Assembly (NCBI RefSeq): GCF_009730915.1 | Contig: NC_052475.1 | Span: 20,766,285 to 20,830,284 of the forward strand | DNA from: Dioscorea cayenensis subsp. rotundata | Lineage: Eukaryota > Streptophyta > Magnoliopsida > Dioscoreales > Dioscoreaceae | DNA length: 64,000 nt | Reading direction: 5' to 3' | Translations under genes and position numbers: made by a program | Shown: positions 41,071 through 55,157 of the stretch, piece by piece | Position numbering within the stretch: position 1 is the stretch's first letter | How the letters are laid out: the number at the start of each line of letters is the position of its first letter | Notes under the pieces: generated by a model | What the model was told of the DNA's origin: nothing | Seen by the model: the letters and a program-made list of their open reading frames with translations, nothing else | The model's database searches: none

Positions 41071-44000
41071 TCATGAATCATGGGACTCTTGGACCATCAG
41101 GACAATGCGCTTACCACTGTCAGTACGAATGCTATCGCCTTTAAACACCATCTGAACAATAAGATCATGCAAATTTGAACCACATGACCTCTCATGGATA
41201 ACTTTAAACAGATATGGAAGCTGGTGAAGATTTACAGATGTAAAGAAGTACCTCATTTTGGCTGTTATCTGGTGGGAACCATTTTAAAAGAACTCCAAGA
41301 TGAATGACAGCAGGAATCAACTTAAAGAGCAACGGAGTGGTCACCTGCAAGTTAATCTAAATTACAGCCTGAACCATGAAAATAAGAGCTCAAGCATCTA
41401 AATGTCAATAGAACCATGTCCTACCACAATAAGATATGCAGTCAAGCGATGTTAACGCATGAAAGATAGTGCAGTTAGTTATCTTCATACATACAATTGC
41501 TGTGAGTTACACCCAAATAGATATAATTTCATAATTCTTTAATTTAACTACATAGGAAATCAGTAGATAAAAAGTTTAACAACATACCAAACTGAGAGCA
41601 GTAGTTCCTAGGAGTAGAAGGTATAGTTTTCCCTGTAAAAGGAAATCAGACTAATAGTTACGCAGAGCACTTGATGGCAAGTAGAGATAAGAAACCAAAT
41701 ACAGAAATCCGATCAAGTAGAATGGGCATAATAATTATTGTTAGAGAAGACTCAGACCGTAATTTGTCACAGATACTCTAGAGTAGCCTACGAGACTTAA
41801 CTGTGAACTCAACTACCTATCTTAAATAAATCATGTGTCTGCAGTAACACAATCCAAGCACCATCTATTGTGTAGAACCAATATACTTTTAAAGGAAGCT
41901 ATGGAGAATTGTAAGGAGAAGTCCGCTGATGGGGAAAGCATGACATTGGAAGCATATACATGACATGACATTGTCAATAGAATAGAAACTGATATTTATG
42001 TTTGTTGCCAACTTGCCATTATTTGAAGCTAGCTGCATGTATGTAGGTCTTTCTAGCAAATAAATGTTCAACAACTTTATTTAGCATTTATAGCCATATA
42101 CTGATGATTCAAGCCAGACGAGTCAGGCTGGTGTCAATAATGATGCTTAAGGGAACTCAACAAACTACATGTGATACATATTCTTCAAATCCAAGATCTA
42201 TTTTTGCATAAAATGAGAAGCAAACAACCTGGAGCACTCAAAACTGGGGTAGTTTAATTATTTATTGATCCTATACAGTGACAAGTAATTTACCTCAACA
42301 AGACGAAGATTTGAAGCACGACTTAGAAGAACAAAAGCAAACTCTCCAATCTGTGCCAAAGACATACCAACCTATGCATAGAGAACAAATTTAGCATCGA
42401 TAACCATATAAATATCCAGAAAATCGAAAGACTAGACAGAATCAGTTCACACTTACAAGAAGAGAAGTCTTATTTGTGTAGCCAAATCCCTTTATTACAG
42501 TTGCCACAACTACTGTCTTTATTATGATCACCAAAATTACAGGCTAGCAATATATCCACATGATTCCATAGGAAATGAACATGAATTAGCATACCAATGC
42601 TTGCAAGAAAAAGAGCAGCAAAAAAATTCCTGATGGGTTCGATCTGCAGAAAGAACAAACCTGAAATAAGAGAACATATTATAAATTATTATGCAGGCAA
42701 AATTTAGCAGCACCACAGAAGAGTATATCATTTATTAGATACAATAAGAAGTTTGACACAATTTAGCGTCGAAGAGCATATCATGAACAGGGACATGATG
42801 AAAATTAAGTTTTTGTCTACTCAAATTAATTCTCAAACCTTATAATTTTTAAATTAGCTTTTGCATAAACTACAAAGAGATGGAAAGTAAAATAGCTAAT
42901 AACATAAAATGGAAGAAAAAAAAAATCTGTTGGGAACTATTAACAGTACATTTTGCTTAAAATTAATGCACAAAACGTCTTACCTGTTCAAGGGTATGCT
43001 GTGATAGATCTGTTGTTGATATCATCACTCCAGCAGCGAATGAACCAAGTTCAAGACTAAGGCCCAATTTGTCACTACACTGAGATGATTAAAATCCCAA
43101 AATCAGAAAAAGGCAATAATAGTATAATTTTACCAATAAGTCCTGCATATCAAAAAAGAGTAATATATTGCTTACAATCCTATGTAGATAAGATACCTGA
43201 TGATCAACTCTGGCTACTTAGTTGCTGAACACATAAATTAGATATTTTTTATCTCCAGGTACTACAAATCAAGAACAAAGCATCCGCCAGTACCTATGAT
43301 ATGAAATCTATTGCCTCAAATTCCCCATATCCTCATTTTTTTACCTATGTGACCATTATAGTAGTATAAAACTAATAGGTATTGTTTGTTCCTCCTGAAT
43401 TCCTAGTATCAATTTGTTAATCTCAACAATGTGTTTCTAAACCAACTACAAATGGTATATCTTACTTCTAGTACTTCACTAACTGAACAAACTATGTCTG
43501 TCTGAGAAGTGCTCTTTAATCCTAGATGGCATGAACGCAAATAACTTTAACTATAGCAAACTTTTCTCAAAGTGCTTGAATGTGGCTCTCATCAAGCAAA
43601 GCACAAAACTCCGACACTGAAAATTGATAGTTCTTCATCAAGCAGGAAGCGTGGGAAAAACAGAGCAAGAAGATAGAATAGGTCAAACAATTTGATGGAG
43701 TCAAATAATTTCATGATCCTACAGCTAAGAACTAACAGAGTCATGCAACATAGTTAGCAACTATGTGAGCTTTATAAGAGATTTTAACTCATCTAGAGTC
43801 ACAAAAACATAAGCAAAGCAATCATACTGTAGAAACAGTGAAAAAAGCAGGGAAGACACTAAATTATGGAATTGATTGTGCTTACCCATGCAACAAGTAA
43901 GCAAAACGCGACTGCCGCCAACTGATAAAGTTCATTGGTCTGGATATGTATTCAACTTAGATAATCATTAGTGTGCAACCAACATATACATAAGATATGA

Positions 44001-47000
44001 ATTAAATTCCATCATGCTATTAACAAAAGTTATATCGTCTCAAGTTTGAGTCTCAATTAAATGTATATACCTGAGAGGAAAGACTTATCATCAGCTTCAG
44101 AAACCACGGTACACAAGTTCGTGAAAGTATGGAAAGGATAGTCAAGAAAGTACAAAGCACAACCAACCTGGTGGGAAGTGTTCCACAAATGCAGCTATTT
44201 CAGTAAACTGAAGCCATTAACAGAAAAGAAAATAATATATTTTCTCCAAAAGGTAATTATGATGAGATCCTATGTAGCAGGATGCTGGACAAGTTAATAT
44301 TTTCTCCATCAAAACAGATAACATCTCACGCTACAGGCTCATGTGAAGCTACTTACAAATAGGCAATTAATATTTGACAAGTTACCTCATTAAAAACAAA
44401 ATTTTAGCATTTGGCTAAATTTTGAAGAGTAACAATCAGAATATATGCAACTTTTTTTTCACCTTCCTCATATCGCATTAGTTTAGAACTTTAATGTAAG
44501 GGACCCGCGACTAAAGCACCTGTTTCAATGCGAATTTAATGATTCAAAGGAGTTGATTCAACATCAATGAGATTTATTGTTGCAAGCCTTGGATTGAAAT
44601 CTAGTCACAAGATGATTCTACTAGGGTTTTCTGTGGAAACTTATGGTGAGGAAGGTGAAGCGCAAGAAAAAAGAGAGAGAGCTGCCTATCCCAAGTGAAC
44701 AAACTTTTCTGCTTGCCTTCTTTCATTAGGTTCAGCCTTTAAATAACAAGGTTAAACTACTATTTCAGGTAGCGTATAACAATAGGGATTCTACTCCTTT
44801 TATTATAGGACTTGACCAGGGAAGAAAATAAAAGACTTATTCATACTCAGATTCTAGAATAATTCTTTAGCATAACTAATTGATATCATCTTTATTTGCT
44901 ACCTTAATTTGTATGCTCTCGATTGCATCTTAATTCTCTTCATCCTTTTCTTAATATTGTTTACTTATACCATCCTCCTTTCCTTTTTGAAACTGATTTT
45001 ACTTAAATCTCCTTCTCCCATAATGTTTGCCCCAACAAGTGCTTGTAACATTTATGTTGAGCATCTACCACTTACCTCAGTGCTAGATTATAACTTCACG
45101 ATACTAATGGAATTTCACCTAAAGACTACAATAACAAGATTTCAAATTTTGAAGTCACATATCTGTTTGGGAGAAGAGAACAAGAAAGGGAGATTAAATG
45201 CACTAAAACTGTAAGAGTTTGAAGCTTTGATTTATGCTCAAAGACAATTATCGTTTCATAACATGAATCTCATTGTAAAGGAATCATTTAAAATTAGCCT
45301 TATGAAGATCAATCTCCTACTGCACGCGTGTATACACACACACACCACACAAAATTCTATCTAGTATTTATATCTACTTATGCATGTGTGTATTCCATCT
45401 ATGCTTCTGATTTGTTAATTATTAGGCAAATGTGAATGTCAGTAAACCATCAACTTAGCAATAACGCATGTTATTACCAAAAATGCACTGTCTATTAAAA
45501 CAGTAAGACAGATCAACTTAAATGAACAAATATAAATGAAACTAGGATATGACACAGCAGATGGCCAATTTTAAATTAGTGTAGCTAAAAATTAGACAAG
45601 GAGAAAGCTAAGACCATAGTAACCAAGCATAATAAAAAGTTAATAGCAAACTGAGAGCATAAATCCGATGTTAATTTATGATAACATAAACCCCATATCC
45701 CCATTAATTAATATTCAACAACATTTTAACAAGTTTAATGATTAATATATCTTACACAGACATGTACTCAGCATACAGCTACATTAGAAGTCTTTCCAAT
45801 ATCAAAATCTAAAAGGACATAAATGAGGGTAAATATTTAATGCATGCATAAAAGTGTTTCACTCACGATTTGGTCATTGATATCACTCCTTGTAGAATGC
45901 CAGAAGTGCCACCCAAAACAGGGAGGAGAGCAAAAAGCAAGCCCACAGCACAGTCCTGAAAGGCAGGAAGGATGGTGTCATCCAAAACAAAGACAACTTT
46001 TCTCAAAGATAGAATGATGTTATAGGAAATGCAACACTTGATTCACAAGAAAGAAAGCAGTTATCAACTTCAAAAATTCAAGCCTTAAAGGCACTCATCC
46101 CTAAACTAGGGTCATTGTTTGCTTTAATCCTTCAACTGAAGATGATGATGATGATGATGTCATAACAACAACAACAATATAATAATAATAATAATAATAT
46201 TGCCGCACCGTGAACCCCCCCTTTTTTTTTCTCTTCCCACAAAAAAAAAGGAATAAAAGAAAACAAAAGAGGAAAAAGACCACCAAAACTAGCCAATTAT
46301 GCTCATCTTGGGCCCTCCGTCCAACAGCATCCACCGGTAGCCTATCGGAGCAACAAGCCTCTAAGATGGTAACTTATCTTGCCATGGCAAACTGATGTCA
46401 ATGTAAATTTAAAGTGGTGTGGAAATGGATGAGTTATCCACATCAACATAGGGTTTTCCTCTCAGTTCCGCACAGATGGAATGAAGGGTTTTTCACTTTT
46501 CCTTTTGGTGGGGCAGGAGTAGGTGCAAACATGGGCAAGTTACCTACATCACTACTTCGAAATTATGTTTTCAAATAAAAGAAAATTTATTTAACATGAG
46601 GCATAAGTCGTTCATTTGTGCTTTGAATCCATGTGTCCCATCAACATAAGCTACCATCTTAGCAGCCAGTAATGGCACCAGGTCAGGTGGCAGACCATCA
46701 GAAAGAGGGCCTTAAAGGACCAAAACAATCATTTTTTTTTCAGTTGAAGGACTAGTATGAGCAACGCCCCTCAGTTTAGCGACCAGTAGTGCCATTAAAC
46801 TTAAATTCAAAGTTCAGCTGGTCTGGTAACATAAGCTGGATTAAGAGAGAAAGCTATGCTAGTGACAAACAGGGAGATATTCTACCTGAAGAATAAGGGT
46901 GCCAACTGTAACTTGACCATGGAGAGAGTTGATGCTGTTTCTTTCCATTAAAAATTTTAAAACCTACACAAATAAAATAAGAACATATCATCAAGGATTG

Positions 47001-50000
47001 AAAATCCACAGGCTAATATCAAAAGGTTATCAGCTCCTTGACTGAATGTAATGATGACATTCATTAACCTTTAAACATAAATGAATTGATATTGATCAAC
47101 ATTTATGCAATACTCGCCAAAAAGCAAAATCAACAGCAAAAGAGATGCTTACCAGGAATTTAGGCTGAGCCAAGGCTTATATAATTTAACTTCCAGGTAG
47201 ATGAACTGAGAACTATTTGGAACTATACCAATTAATTAGTTAAAGAGATCCAAGTATGAGTCATACCACTTAAAGACAAAAGATATGAGAGAGTTCTAGC
47301 ATGTTGGGTCCAATTTTAACACTTCATTAAATAAAAGAAACTGAACATCATACTCTCTGAGTTTTTCTATATGTAGACTACATCCATTTTTGTTTTCTAA
47401 ATCTTGACTTCGCCATCATTGTCCGATTATCTCATGAATCACCTCAGGAGAAAGTTTCCTTCCATGTATATGAGCTCACAAAGAACAAACAAATGCAGCT
47501 GAAGTTTCTATCTCAGTTTTCAAGAAGTGAGACCATGCATCACAATAATGCAGAAACTCACTCAAGCCAAACAAGAACTTGAGACCATATATATTCCTTT
47601 CCAAACATCATTATGGAAGTTCCAAAAAGTTTGACGCTGATGTCTGATTCCATTAAATCAATTTGTATATTATCATTCTAGCAATTACAGGGGCAATGTT
47701 TCATCTTTCTCCAACAAGCTTTTATGCAAGCAATACTGCTAAATCCTGATAATGTTAGATCTTGTTGATCACCACTGATTTTCCTAATCTGCCATCAAAT
47801 GTAGCTTCTTAGCGATAGGAACCTCTAATGTAGAAAACCAACCAAGGCATAATCCTCCAACTATATGAGAATATTTGCATAGTAAATCACACATGTAGCA
47901 TCTTCATCTGGTGAATCTCTTAACCATAGTGCCTTCAAGTAGAAAATTTCCAACTCCATTATAATTTCAGTTAAACCTTCATTTTCACATTTTTCCCTAC
48001 TCGGATAGTTAATAGCTTAACACTCGGTTTAAGGTCACACATTCCTAGATAACTCGTGGGATTACGTTTAACGTGTTGGTATGAGCAAGTGGAATCTGAT
48101 TGCTTAGTTCCATAACATATATATGAACATGTTGAAATCCTCAGCCACTATTATCTTGTTGCTCTGATACATAATAGTAATAATGCAATCAAATGAAAAG
48201 AACAAAAATAAAAAAATAAAAAATGGAATTAATAAGGCAGTTCCATAATTAATGTGCCAATAAAGTTCAAACTAAAAGTGAATGCATACCACAGCAGTCG
48301 AAGACATTGACAAGAATGCACCAACAAATACACCTTCTGAAGGTTTACCCCCACATAACTGCAAAGAACATAGATCACCATGTTAAAATAAGAATGTAAC
48401 TCTGGAAGGATGGGGGACTTGTACTATACTATAAGTTGCATAAAAATAAATGTGAGCCATGTTAAAGAAGAATGTGCAAAGCAATTTAATAATAATAAAT
48501 GGGAATTTAACTTTACAGCATGCACACTATCACAAAATTCCATGTAGTCTGTGTAGCAGTATATATGTGTCTGTAGATGCACTCCTTGAGCCATATGCAA
48601 TATCAACATGCTACTTAATGGCAACAGTTCCTGATGTCATGTGTGCTCATGTGTACAGGTATTCAGATAAATGTGTTGCAGGTTAATACTGAATTAATAT
48701 AGTCCGAGAATGCAAGTTATCTTTAATATTGACCGCCAGTTAGCCATCTACTATGTGTTATTTCAGATTCACGCCTGGCAGCAGCTTTTGTTATTTTCAT
48801 TAATCAATCAGAATTAACAATGTGCTATTTTCAAGGAATTCATCATTTCGCTTTGACTATTTCTTACATGAACTGCTCACTACTTCTGCCACTAGTAGAC
48901 ATAATATTCAATCACGGCCAAAGATATCAGCTAATCCAATACTATAATTTATTTTTTCTGCCTCATAATGATTGATAAGAAAAAGCAAGCCAAACAAGGC
49001 ACAATATTTATGTTGAGGATGAATCATGCTTAGCATAATTTGAAATCAAGAAATTGAACTTCCCATCAATAGATACGAAAATGGAACAAAAAGAAAGCAA
49101 TCCTCAAATTTATATAGAAAAATGCCAGTTATAAAGAGTAAAATGATTTACTTTTATAAAGAGAAATTATTCAACTTGTTGCGAGTTTAAGAATGTACAA
49201 ATATTCCAACAATATGATGAAATACTTGAATATCTTTTTGTAGTCAACCATGCTCACAGTAATTAGTGACACAATATTGACTTTGTTTTCTTCCATTAAA
49301 AGCGCATTCCATTTGTATGTGTTTTTGAATTGCACGAGTCATAGCTAGCAGAACTATATATTTCAAGAAAGGGAAGAATCAAACTATGGAACATACCGAG
49401 GCAGTTATGCCACATAAACACATGAATAGAAAAATTTGGAGCAGCCCACCAAGAACAGCAACAGCACGAACAACCCGCAGCTGCATACAATTTGTTCAAA
49501 CACCTTTATATCACTAAATGCCTTTACTGAGTTGCTATATTATCTGCATAGATGTTTGTAGGAAGACATTCCTTTGGGTACACTTGATAAATAGCTTATT
49601 ACCAAAAAAAAATAGGGTCTATGTGTCTTAGGGTTCTCATGACAGTAGGCATAAGGAAGACACACATCGACACACAGTTGCAGATACTTATGTCTACATC
49701 CGCATGTTCTACATCAGCATGCATTATGTATCTATGCATGGGTATGTATTAAATTGGCACATATTGGCAATGATAATTTAGATGCAATAATATCCATAGT
49801 ATTCACCTACTTTAAAAACCAAATTACTGGAGCGATCTATTATTCATCTGAGAATATAAACAGTTCAATCTATTTGTTAGATTTGCTAGATAATTCATTT
49901 ACCTGCTTGTTTACATTTGGATTTTTCAGAGCCAAGAGCCAATGCCACAACCATGGCATCCACCAAAGAGTTTGCATAGCAGATTTGAACTACTTTTGCA

Positions 50001-53000
50001 GTCACCTCAGATTGAACACAAAGAAGACCAGCTATTTTAAATATCCAGTGTTTTTAGTTCTGATATACTATGAGGCCACTATAGCAGCCACCATAAAATC
50101 AATTTAGAATGCATACTTATCTGTCTTTCGCATCCCAAATGAAGTAATCATGGTGAATAATTTGGAGGATAACAAGGCCAACCAAACTAAAAGCATGAAT
50201 AATACCAAACCCACCCACACCAAAATTGACTCTAACCCAATCATTAATTCATTTTTTACATGATTAACCAAGAAGAAGAAGAAGAAGATTTAGGACAAAC
50301 AAAAATGGGCACATTGGGCACATTGGGCACAGCAAGAATATAACTGGATAAGTATTTCAAATTTGAATTACCCCAATCTTGTAATTGACATTAAAAAAAT
50401 GCAACTTTACTGGATTTCAAAACCAACCTTAGTCATAGAAAACTCAAGCCCCAGTGCAAAAAGAAGGAATATGACCCCAAACTGAGCAACTGTTTCAACC
50501 TGTAAAGAAGAGATAACAGGAAGGCTTAGATAACACAGTAGCTAGATAAACTGTGAAAATTTATGGTTCAGTAAGACAACCATGTGTTATAGCAACTCAT
50601 CCTTTGCAGAAAAATAAATAAATACATATCGCTCTGTGATCAATGTGAAGTATTCTATGAAAAAAAACTCTGTCATATAAAGTTCGACTTCATCAAACAA
50701 AATGCAAGTAATAAGGTACATTAAAGCACAAATCAGACGTAGCAGATCAACTAAATTTGACATTTGATATGGAAACCTAAGGGCATGTTTGGCTGGTGGG
50801 TGGGACAATGGTTGTTAGTATTAAAATTATACTTTTCTAATAATGATAGGTTTCATTTATTTTAATATTATTTTAGAAATTAATTACTGAATATTGATTG
50901 GAGGTTGTGGGCTGACAGGAATGCCCCCAATCAAACACACTCGATTATATTTAAACAGAAAAATCAGAGGTAGCAGACTAGTCATAATTTTGCCTCAATA
51001 GGACCATTGGAAAAATCTATACACACCCAAAACTATAAACACGAACAACCAGATAGATCAACTGAGTCAAAAGCTACCAGATCAAAGCTGCAAACAACAA
51101 TCTGCCATCTGGCAGACACCATTCTTATTGTGTAATTTTACCCCACAAACGCGTTGTAATGATGTTAACTTGTTTAGAACTTAAAAAGTTCATTAACTAC
51201 ACATATGTTCACCAAACGTTAAGGTCATCTACAAAGAAAAACTCTTTTAGTCACCAAAAAGACCAAAACAAGCAATCCCAGATAAGTCTCATGCATAAAC
51301 CTGACCTCCAACAGCAAAGCTTGCATGTCTGCAAAACTAAGGTAAAGAATCACCAAAAATCTACTTCAAAGCTATCAAAAGAGCTTATTCGAAGAAAAAA
51401 GAATGCTACAAGCCACATAATTTCGTAATGAACTTTCTCAAACAAAATTTTACTTCAAAAGCTTTCTGCAAGAAGTCTATTGCAATAACTCAAGCCAAAA
51501 TGGAAAATGATACCAAACTTAATTCTGTTCCTGATGCCCAACTCATTGTGTTATCTTGTAGGCTATCCTACCTTACTTGCACCATTTCACTAACCATTGT
51601 GGTTATACCAAAACCAATCACCACCTAGAAGTATCAACATAAAGAAATAAGACAGCAGAATCCCCTTACTTGCACCATTTCACTAACAAAGCTAAAACCA
51701 CCAGGTCCAATAACAGATCCTGCGAGCAGATAGCCAGTGATCACCTGCAATAAGAACAAAGTTCAGTAATATTGCAGAAACCAAAAGCCCAAGAGTTAAA
51801 TCCTAAGTTATTTTATATCTAAGTATTTGATACGTAAAATGTGTTCTCACACTCATACCGGTTGTCCAACACAAGCAAAGGCAATTCCGCCACAAGTTGC
51901 AGATACAATGACCACTACGAGATCAGATATCAATCTGCGGATGCACTTGATTAAATATAACCGAAGCCAGACAAATAGCTAAAGTTGAAAAAAAAAAAAA
52001 CAAATAAGGAAAAAATGCAGGCATACCTCAGGTCTAATTTTAGTACTGGATATTTTGACTTTGGATTTGATATGATAAAGACATTATCCTGGAAAGAAGA
52101 ATGCAAAAATAAAAATAATTGAACAATGGCAAAAACCAATATGAACTTAAAATCTTAATTTCATGTACAATAATCCCTGCTTAGCATGGCGCAATGCAAA
52201 AAAAGGATGACCACCTTGCGATCTATTAAAGTAGGCATGTCCTCTGCCCTATTCTCACTGTCCAGATTGAAAACATCATGGAACTGAAATGACCTAAAGA
52301 AGAAGATGAAGAACCAAGGATTAGACTGATATTTAATGTAAATTAAAATAAAATAAAATAAATCTCACATGAAAAGGTCAATATGTAAATGGAAAATGAT
52401 AATGCATACTTCTCCTCTTTGGTGTCATTTTTCTTTGTGGTAACCCTAGCAACAGTTTCAAGAACTGCCTGGAACAACACATGCACAAAACAATCGACAT
52501 TGAGCTCACAAATCTAGTTCCATATGCATAAGAACAGGAATGGTAAAACTTAAGCACTTATGCTTCCATATGAAACACTTCCATATTACTTTTACTAAAT
52601 CAGACAAAATATAACAAAAGAGAACCCAAACTTCTCAACAATGACTCCATGGAGGAAAGTAAGTCATAATGGTACTACTCAATAACTACATCAATTTCTG
52701 TATGGCTTACTAGACATTGTAGACAAGCAACAAACTAAATCAATTCCTATCAAACACTGTCATGTCCTCCCTTCATTTATGCTTTATTCTTTTAAAAAAT
52801 TCTTTTTTCAATATGAGCAAGTTATCAAATGGGATGTTGCAAGAATTATAACCATTCACCTTCCCTGAGGAAAAGTACACTAGAGGTTTCAAAAGCTAAA
52901 CTGTTGTTTAACATTTTAAAACAAAATTCACCATAGAGTTTACAGTTCATACAATACATTCTCAAAGGTTCAAAAACTCGAACCTGATTCTCAGTTACAC

Positions 53001-53768
53001 TGTTGTTAAAGCTTCCTGATTCAGTTTCTGCAAAAAAACAGAATAAAGCAATCAAAGTGAATGGCATTGTCATCAAAGCGTTCCCTTTACGCACAAAATA
53101 AAGATTCACTATCCCAATGTTACTGATCTTCCAGTTGTCCAACAGAACCAAACAAGAAAGTCTCTAATACACGAAAAAAATGAAGTTATAAACATCCACA
53201 GAGCGAATATTAGAAACTTTTAATCTGGACATGCATCCATGAAACTCAAAAAGCAAAAGAAGAATGCGTGCGTTCACTATCACTCAGATTGTAAATTCTT
53301 TCAAGAATATTTAACCACTTGAACAAACTAAATCCAGCCCATTTTCCTAGTTTCTGCACAAATCCCCATCTCCCCCAAACTCCCGCCCTAAAGATCCCAA
53401 CACCAAATTATCCAACAAAATGCAACATTAACCAAAGTTTCACAACCCTATTTCCTCACTCCACGCCACATTGTCGAAAAAACAAAATCAAACAACTATA
53501 ACAATCAATTCCATCACAGACAGAGATCAACAAGAGCAGATCCAAGAAAACCAAAAACAAAAACAAACGAAAAACCCCAACCATTCTGCTCGCTCTCAAA
53601 GAACTCCTTCTGCAACGCCCGATCAAACATGTCAGCAAAGCTATCCGTCCCATTGCCCCGTTCCGCATCTCCGGCAATCACCAGTGAAGAGCCGAGAAGT
53701 AAACCACACACGAAAGAGATCAAAAGCCGAGATCCGAGAAGCCCATGGCGCCAGGGTCGGCTCCTCAT
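41071..53768 (-). CDS. KEA: K+/H+ efflux antiporter, KEA4/5/6 type (CPA2 family), with a frameshift
   Basis: Twenty coding exons, all GT-AG: 53582-53768, 52984-53027, 52410-52468, 52215-52293, 52027-52088, 51859-51934, 51670-51744, 50428-50499, 49397-49480, 48290-48358, 46886-46963, 45867-45955, 44071-44167, 43886-43939, 42984-43079, 42457-42643, 42294-42371, 41588-41632, 41252-41344 and 41071-41151. Sum 1705 nt, two short of 569 codons, because exon 16 lacks two bases (at 42541). The N-terminus is a signal peptide (SRLLISFVCGLLLGSSLVIA), then an acidic lumenal stretch (SFADMFDRALQKEF, SFQFHDVFNLD). The exchanger domain follows with GYLLAGSVIGPGG, QFGVIFLLFALGLEFS, GAFLSMSSTAVV, LILQDCAVGLLFALLPVL, ELGSFAAGVMIS and QIGEFAFVLLSRAS. 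It ends VLMVQESHDS. There is no KTN domain, which separates KEA4-6 from KEA1-3. Family role: K+/H+ exchange in Golgi, TGN and prevacuolar compartments, controlling lumenal pH and K+. Length matches the 568 residues usual for KEA5. Confidence 0.93.
46101..46780. mobile_element. MITE-like inverted-repeat element in antiporter intron 11
   Basis: TCCTTCAACTGAA at 46128-46140 is matched by its exact complement TTCAGTTGAAGGA at 46739-46751. The similarity extends outward: CTAAACTAGGGTCATTG on the left corresponds to the reverse complement GCTAAACTGAGGGGCGTTG on the right, giving terminal repeats of about 40 bp. The interior has (GAT)n and (AAT)n microsatellites and a GC-richer part with AAAGAGGGCCTTAAAGGACC. 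No coding capacity and no clear duplication at the edges. Confidence 0.65.
50777..50941. mobile_element. Short MITE-like element in antiporter intron 7
   Basis: Left end GGGCATGTTTGGCTGGTGGG and the reverse complement of the right end, GAGTGTGTTTGATTGGGGGC, agree over most of their length, bracketing about 165 bp of AT-rich DNA. The GTTTGG core resembles Harbinger- and hAT-type MITE ends. I could not find a convincing target duplication, so the limits may be off by a few bases. Confidence 0.5.
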
Positions 53769-54731
53769 CGCCGGCGAAGCCTCGCGGCGGCGTGGGATCG
53801 TGCTCCCGAGCGAGATCCCAGAGTATGACGGTGAGCGAGAGAGTGATAAGTGATAACGAGGTCGAGGTCCACATTTAGCACACCAATTGATGATGGCTAC
53901 GAGATCCATGTTAGTGGGCCCCATTCTGCTTCCTGGATTCGCCAGACAACGCCACGTAGGAGGTACGCGTTATCGTGCGGAGTATCTGACCGCTTGGGCA
54001 TCGAAAAGAACCGTCGGCTGGGTGGGTCCACACGTGCGGGCGGTGGACAATGAACAAATTTGTACGGCTGAGATGTGTTTCGGTCTTTAATCTGATGATA
54101 TGCAACGTCGGATTGAAGACTGGGAACATCGAGGTGACAGATGGAAAGTGGTTCTTCGGTATGTTGGTCCTGCGGAACAAATTAGAGGTTCCTTCAAAGT
54201 GTGATTAGAATTATTAATTAATTATGTTACAAAAAATCTTAATTTTCTTGTTTCTGCTTTCTATAAAAAGACAATTGTTTGGTAGCAAAGTTTTTTTTTT
54301 AAATAAAAACAATGAAATTAAGTAATTTTGCTTTAGAAGAAATTAAATATATATTTCATTTAAGTGATTAAAAATGGGTTAAATTACCTTCTTAGTTACT
54401 AAACTATTCAAGAATTCATATTATGTCGCCAAACTAGAAAATTTTTAATTAGCTCCTTCATATTTTTATTTCTTTTCAATCCGATCACTAAAATGGCGTA
54501 AGTTTGTGGTTGATGTGATCGCCACATCATCAATAATTTACCATATCATTATCTATTTTGTTTTACCCTCCTTTCATCCTGTAATTCATTTCTAGAATCC
54601 TTTAACATTCAAACCTTAATTCTTATTTTCTATTTCCTTCATCGGAAGCATGACGCGGAATGAGAAATCAATGAAACGATGGGCAAATTGGCAGCCATGA
54701 GGGTTAGAAGCAACATGGAGGTGCTCGAGAC
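53769..54731. other. Upstream region of the antiporter gene
   Basis: From 53769 to about 54180 the DNA is noticeably GC-richer than its surroundings and should hold the antiporter leader and promoter on the minus strand. An ACACGTG motif is present near 54031. From 54180 to the hAT edge it is AT-rich with no recognisable gene. Open frames on both strands around 53640-54180 are a by-product of the GC content. Confidence 0.45.
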
Positions 54732-54739
54732 TAGGGGTG

Positions 54740-55035
54740 TATTTGAGCCGAGCTATACGTGAACGGCTCGGTGTTCGGCTCGGTTAGGGCTCGTTCATGT
54801 TCGGCTCGTATTGTAAACGAGTCAAGCTTGAACTTGATTTTCAAGCTAGATTAATAAACGAGCCAAGCTTGAGCAGCCAAAAGCTCGGCTCGTTTTAGCT
54901 CATGAACATAGCTCACAAACAAGCTCATGAACATAGCTCGCGAGCATAGCTCACGAACAAGCTCGTGAACACAGCTCACGAACAAGTTCCAGCTCATGAA
55001 CAAAGCTCATGAACAAGCTCGTTTATAAGCTCTTA
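54740..55035. repeat. hAT left subterminal repeat array
   Basis: Dense short repeats: GGCTCGGTGTTCGGCTCG, then CGAGCCAAGCTTGAGC, then at least six variants of ACAAGCTCATGAACATAGCTC. Such AGCTCG-type motif clusters are the usual binding sites of hAT transposases near element ends. Confidence 0.75.
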
Positions 55036-55091
55036 TATATATTTATATATATATTTATATATATACATGTATATCACATATGTTGATGTTG

Positions 55092-55093
<2 letters not shown>

Positions 55094-55155
<62 letters not shown>
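55094..55155. repeat. (ATT)n microsatellite, about 20 units
   Basis: Uninterrupted ATT repeats over 62 bp within the hAT 5' region, followed by looser ATT/ATG-rich sequence to about 55260. Likely length-polymorphic. Confidence 0.95.

Positions 55156-55157
<2 letters not shown>

Noticed and set aside
46210..46395. Lys/Arg-rich open frame in antiporter intron 11
   Set aside because: A by-product of A-rich and microsatellite sequence inside the inverted-repeat element.
53470..54180. Several overlapping open frames around the antiporter first exon
   Set aside because: Only the frame giving the signal peptide and the acidic KEA N-terminus fits the downstream exons; the others reflect the local GC content.
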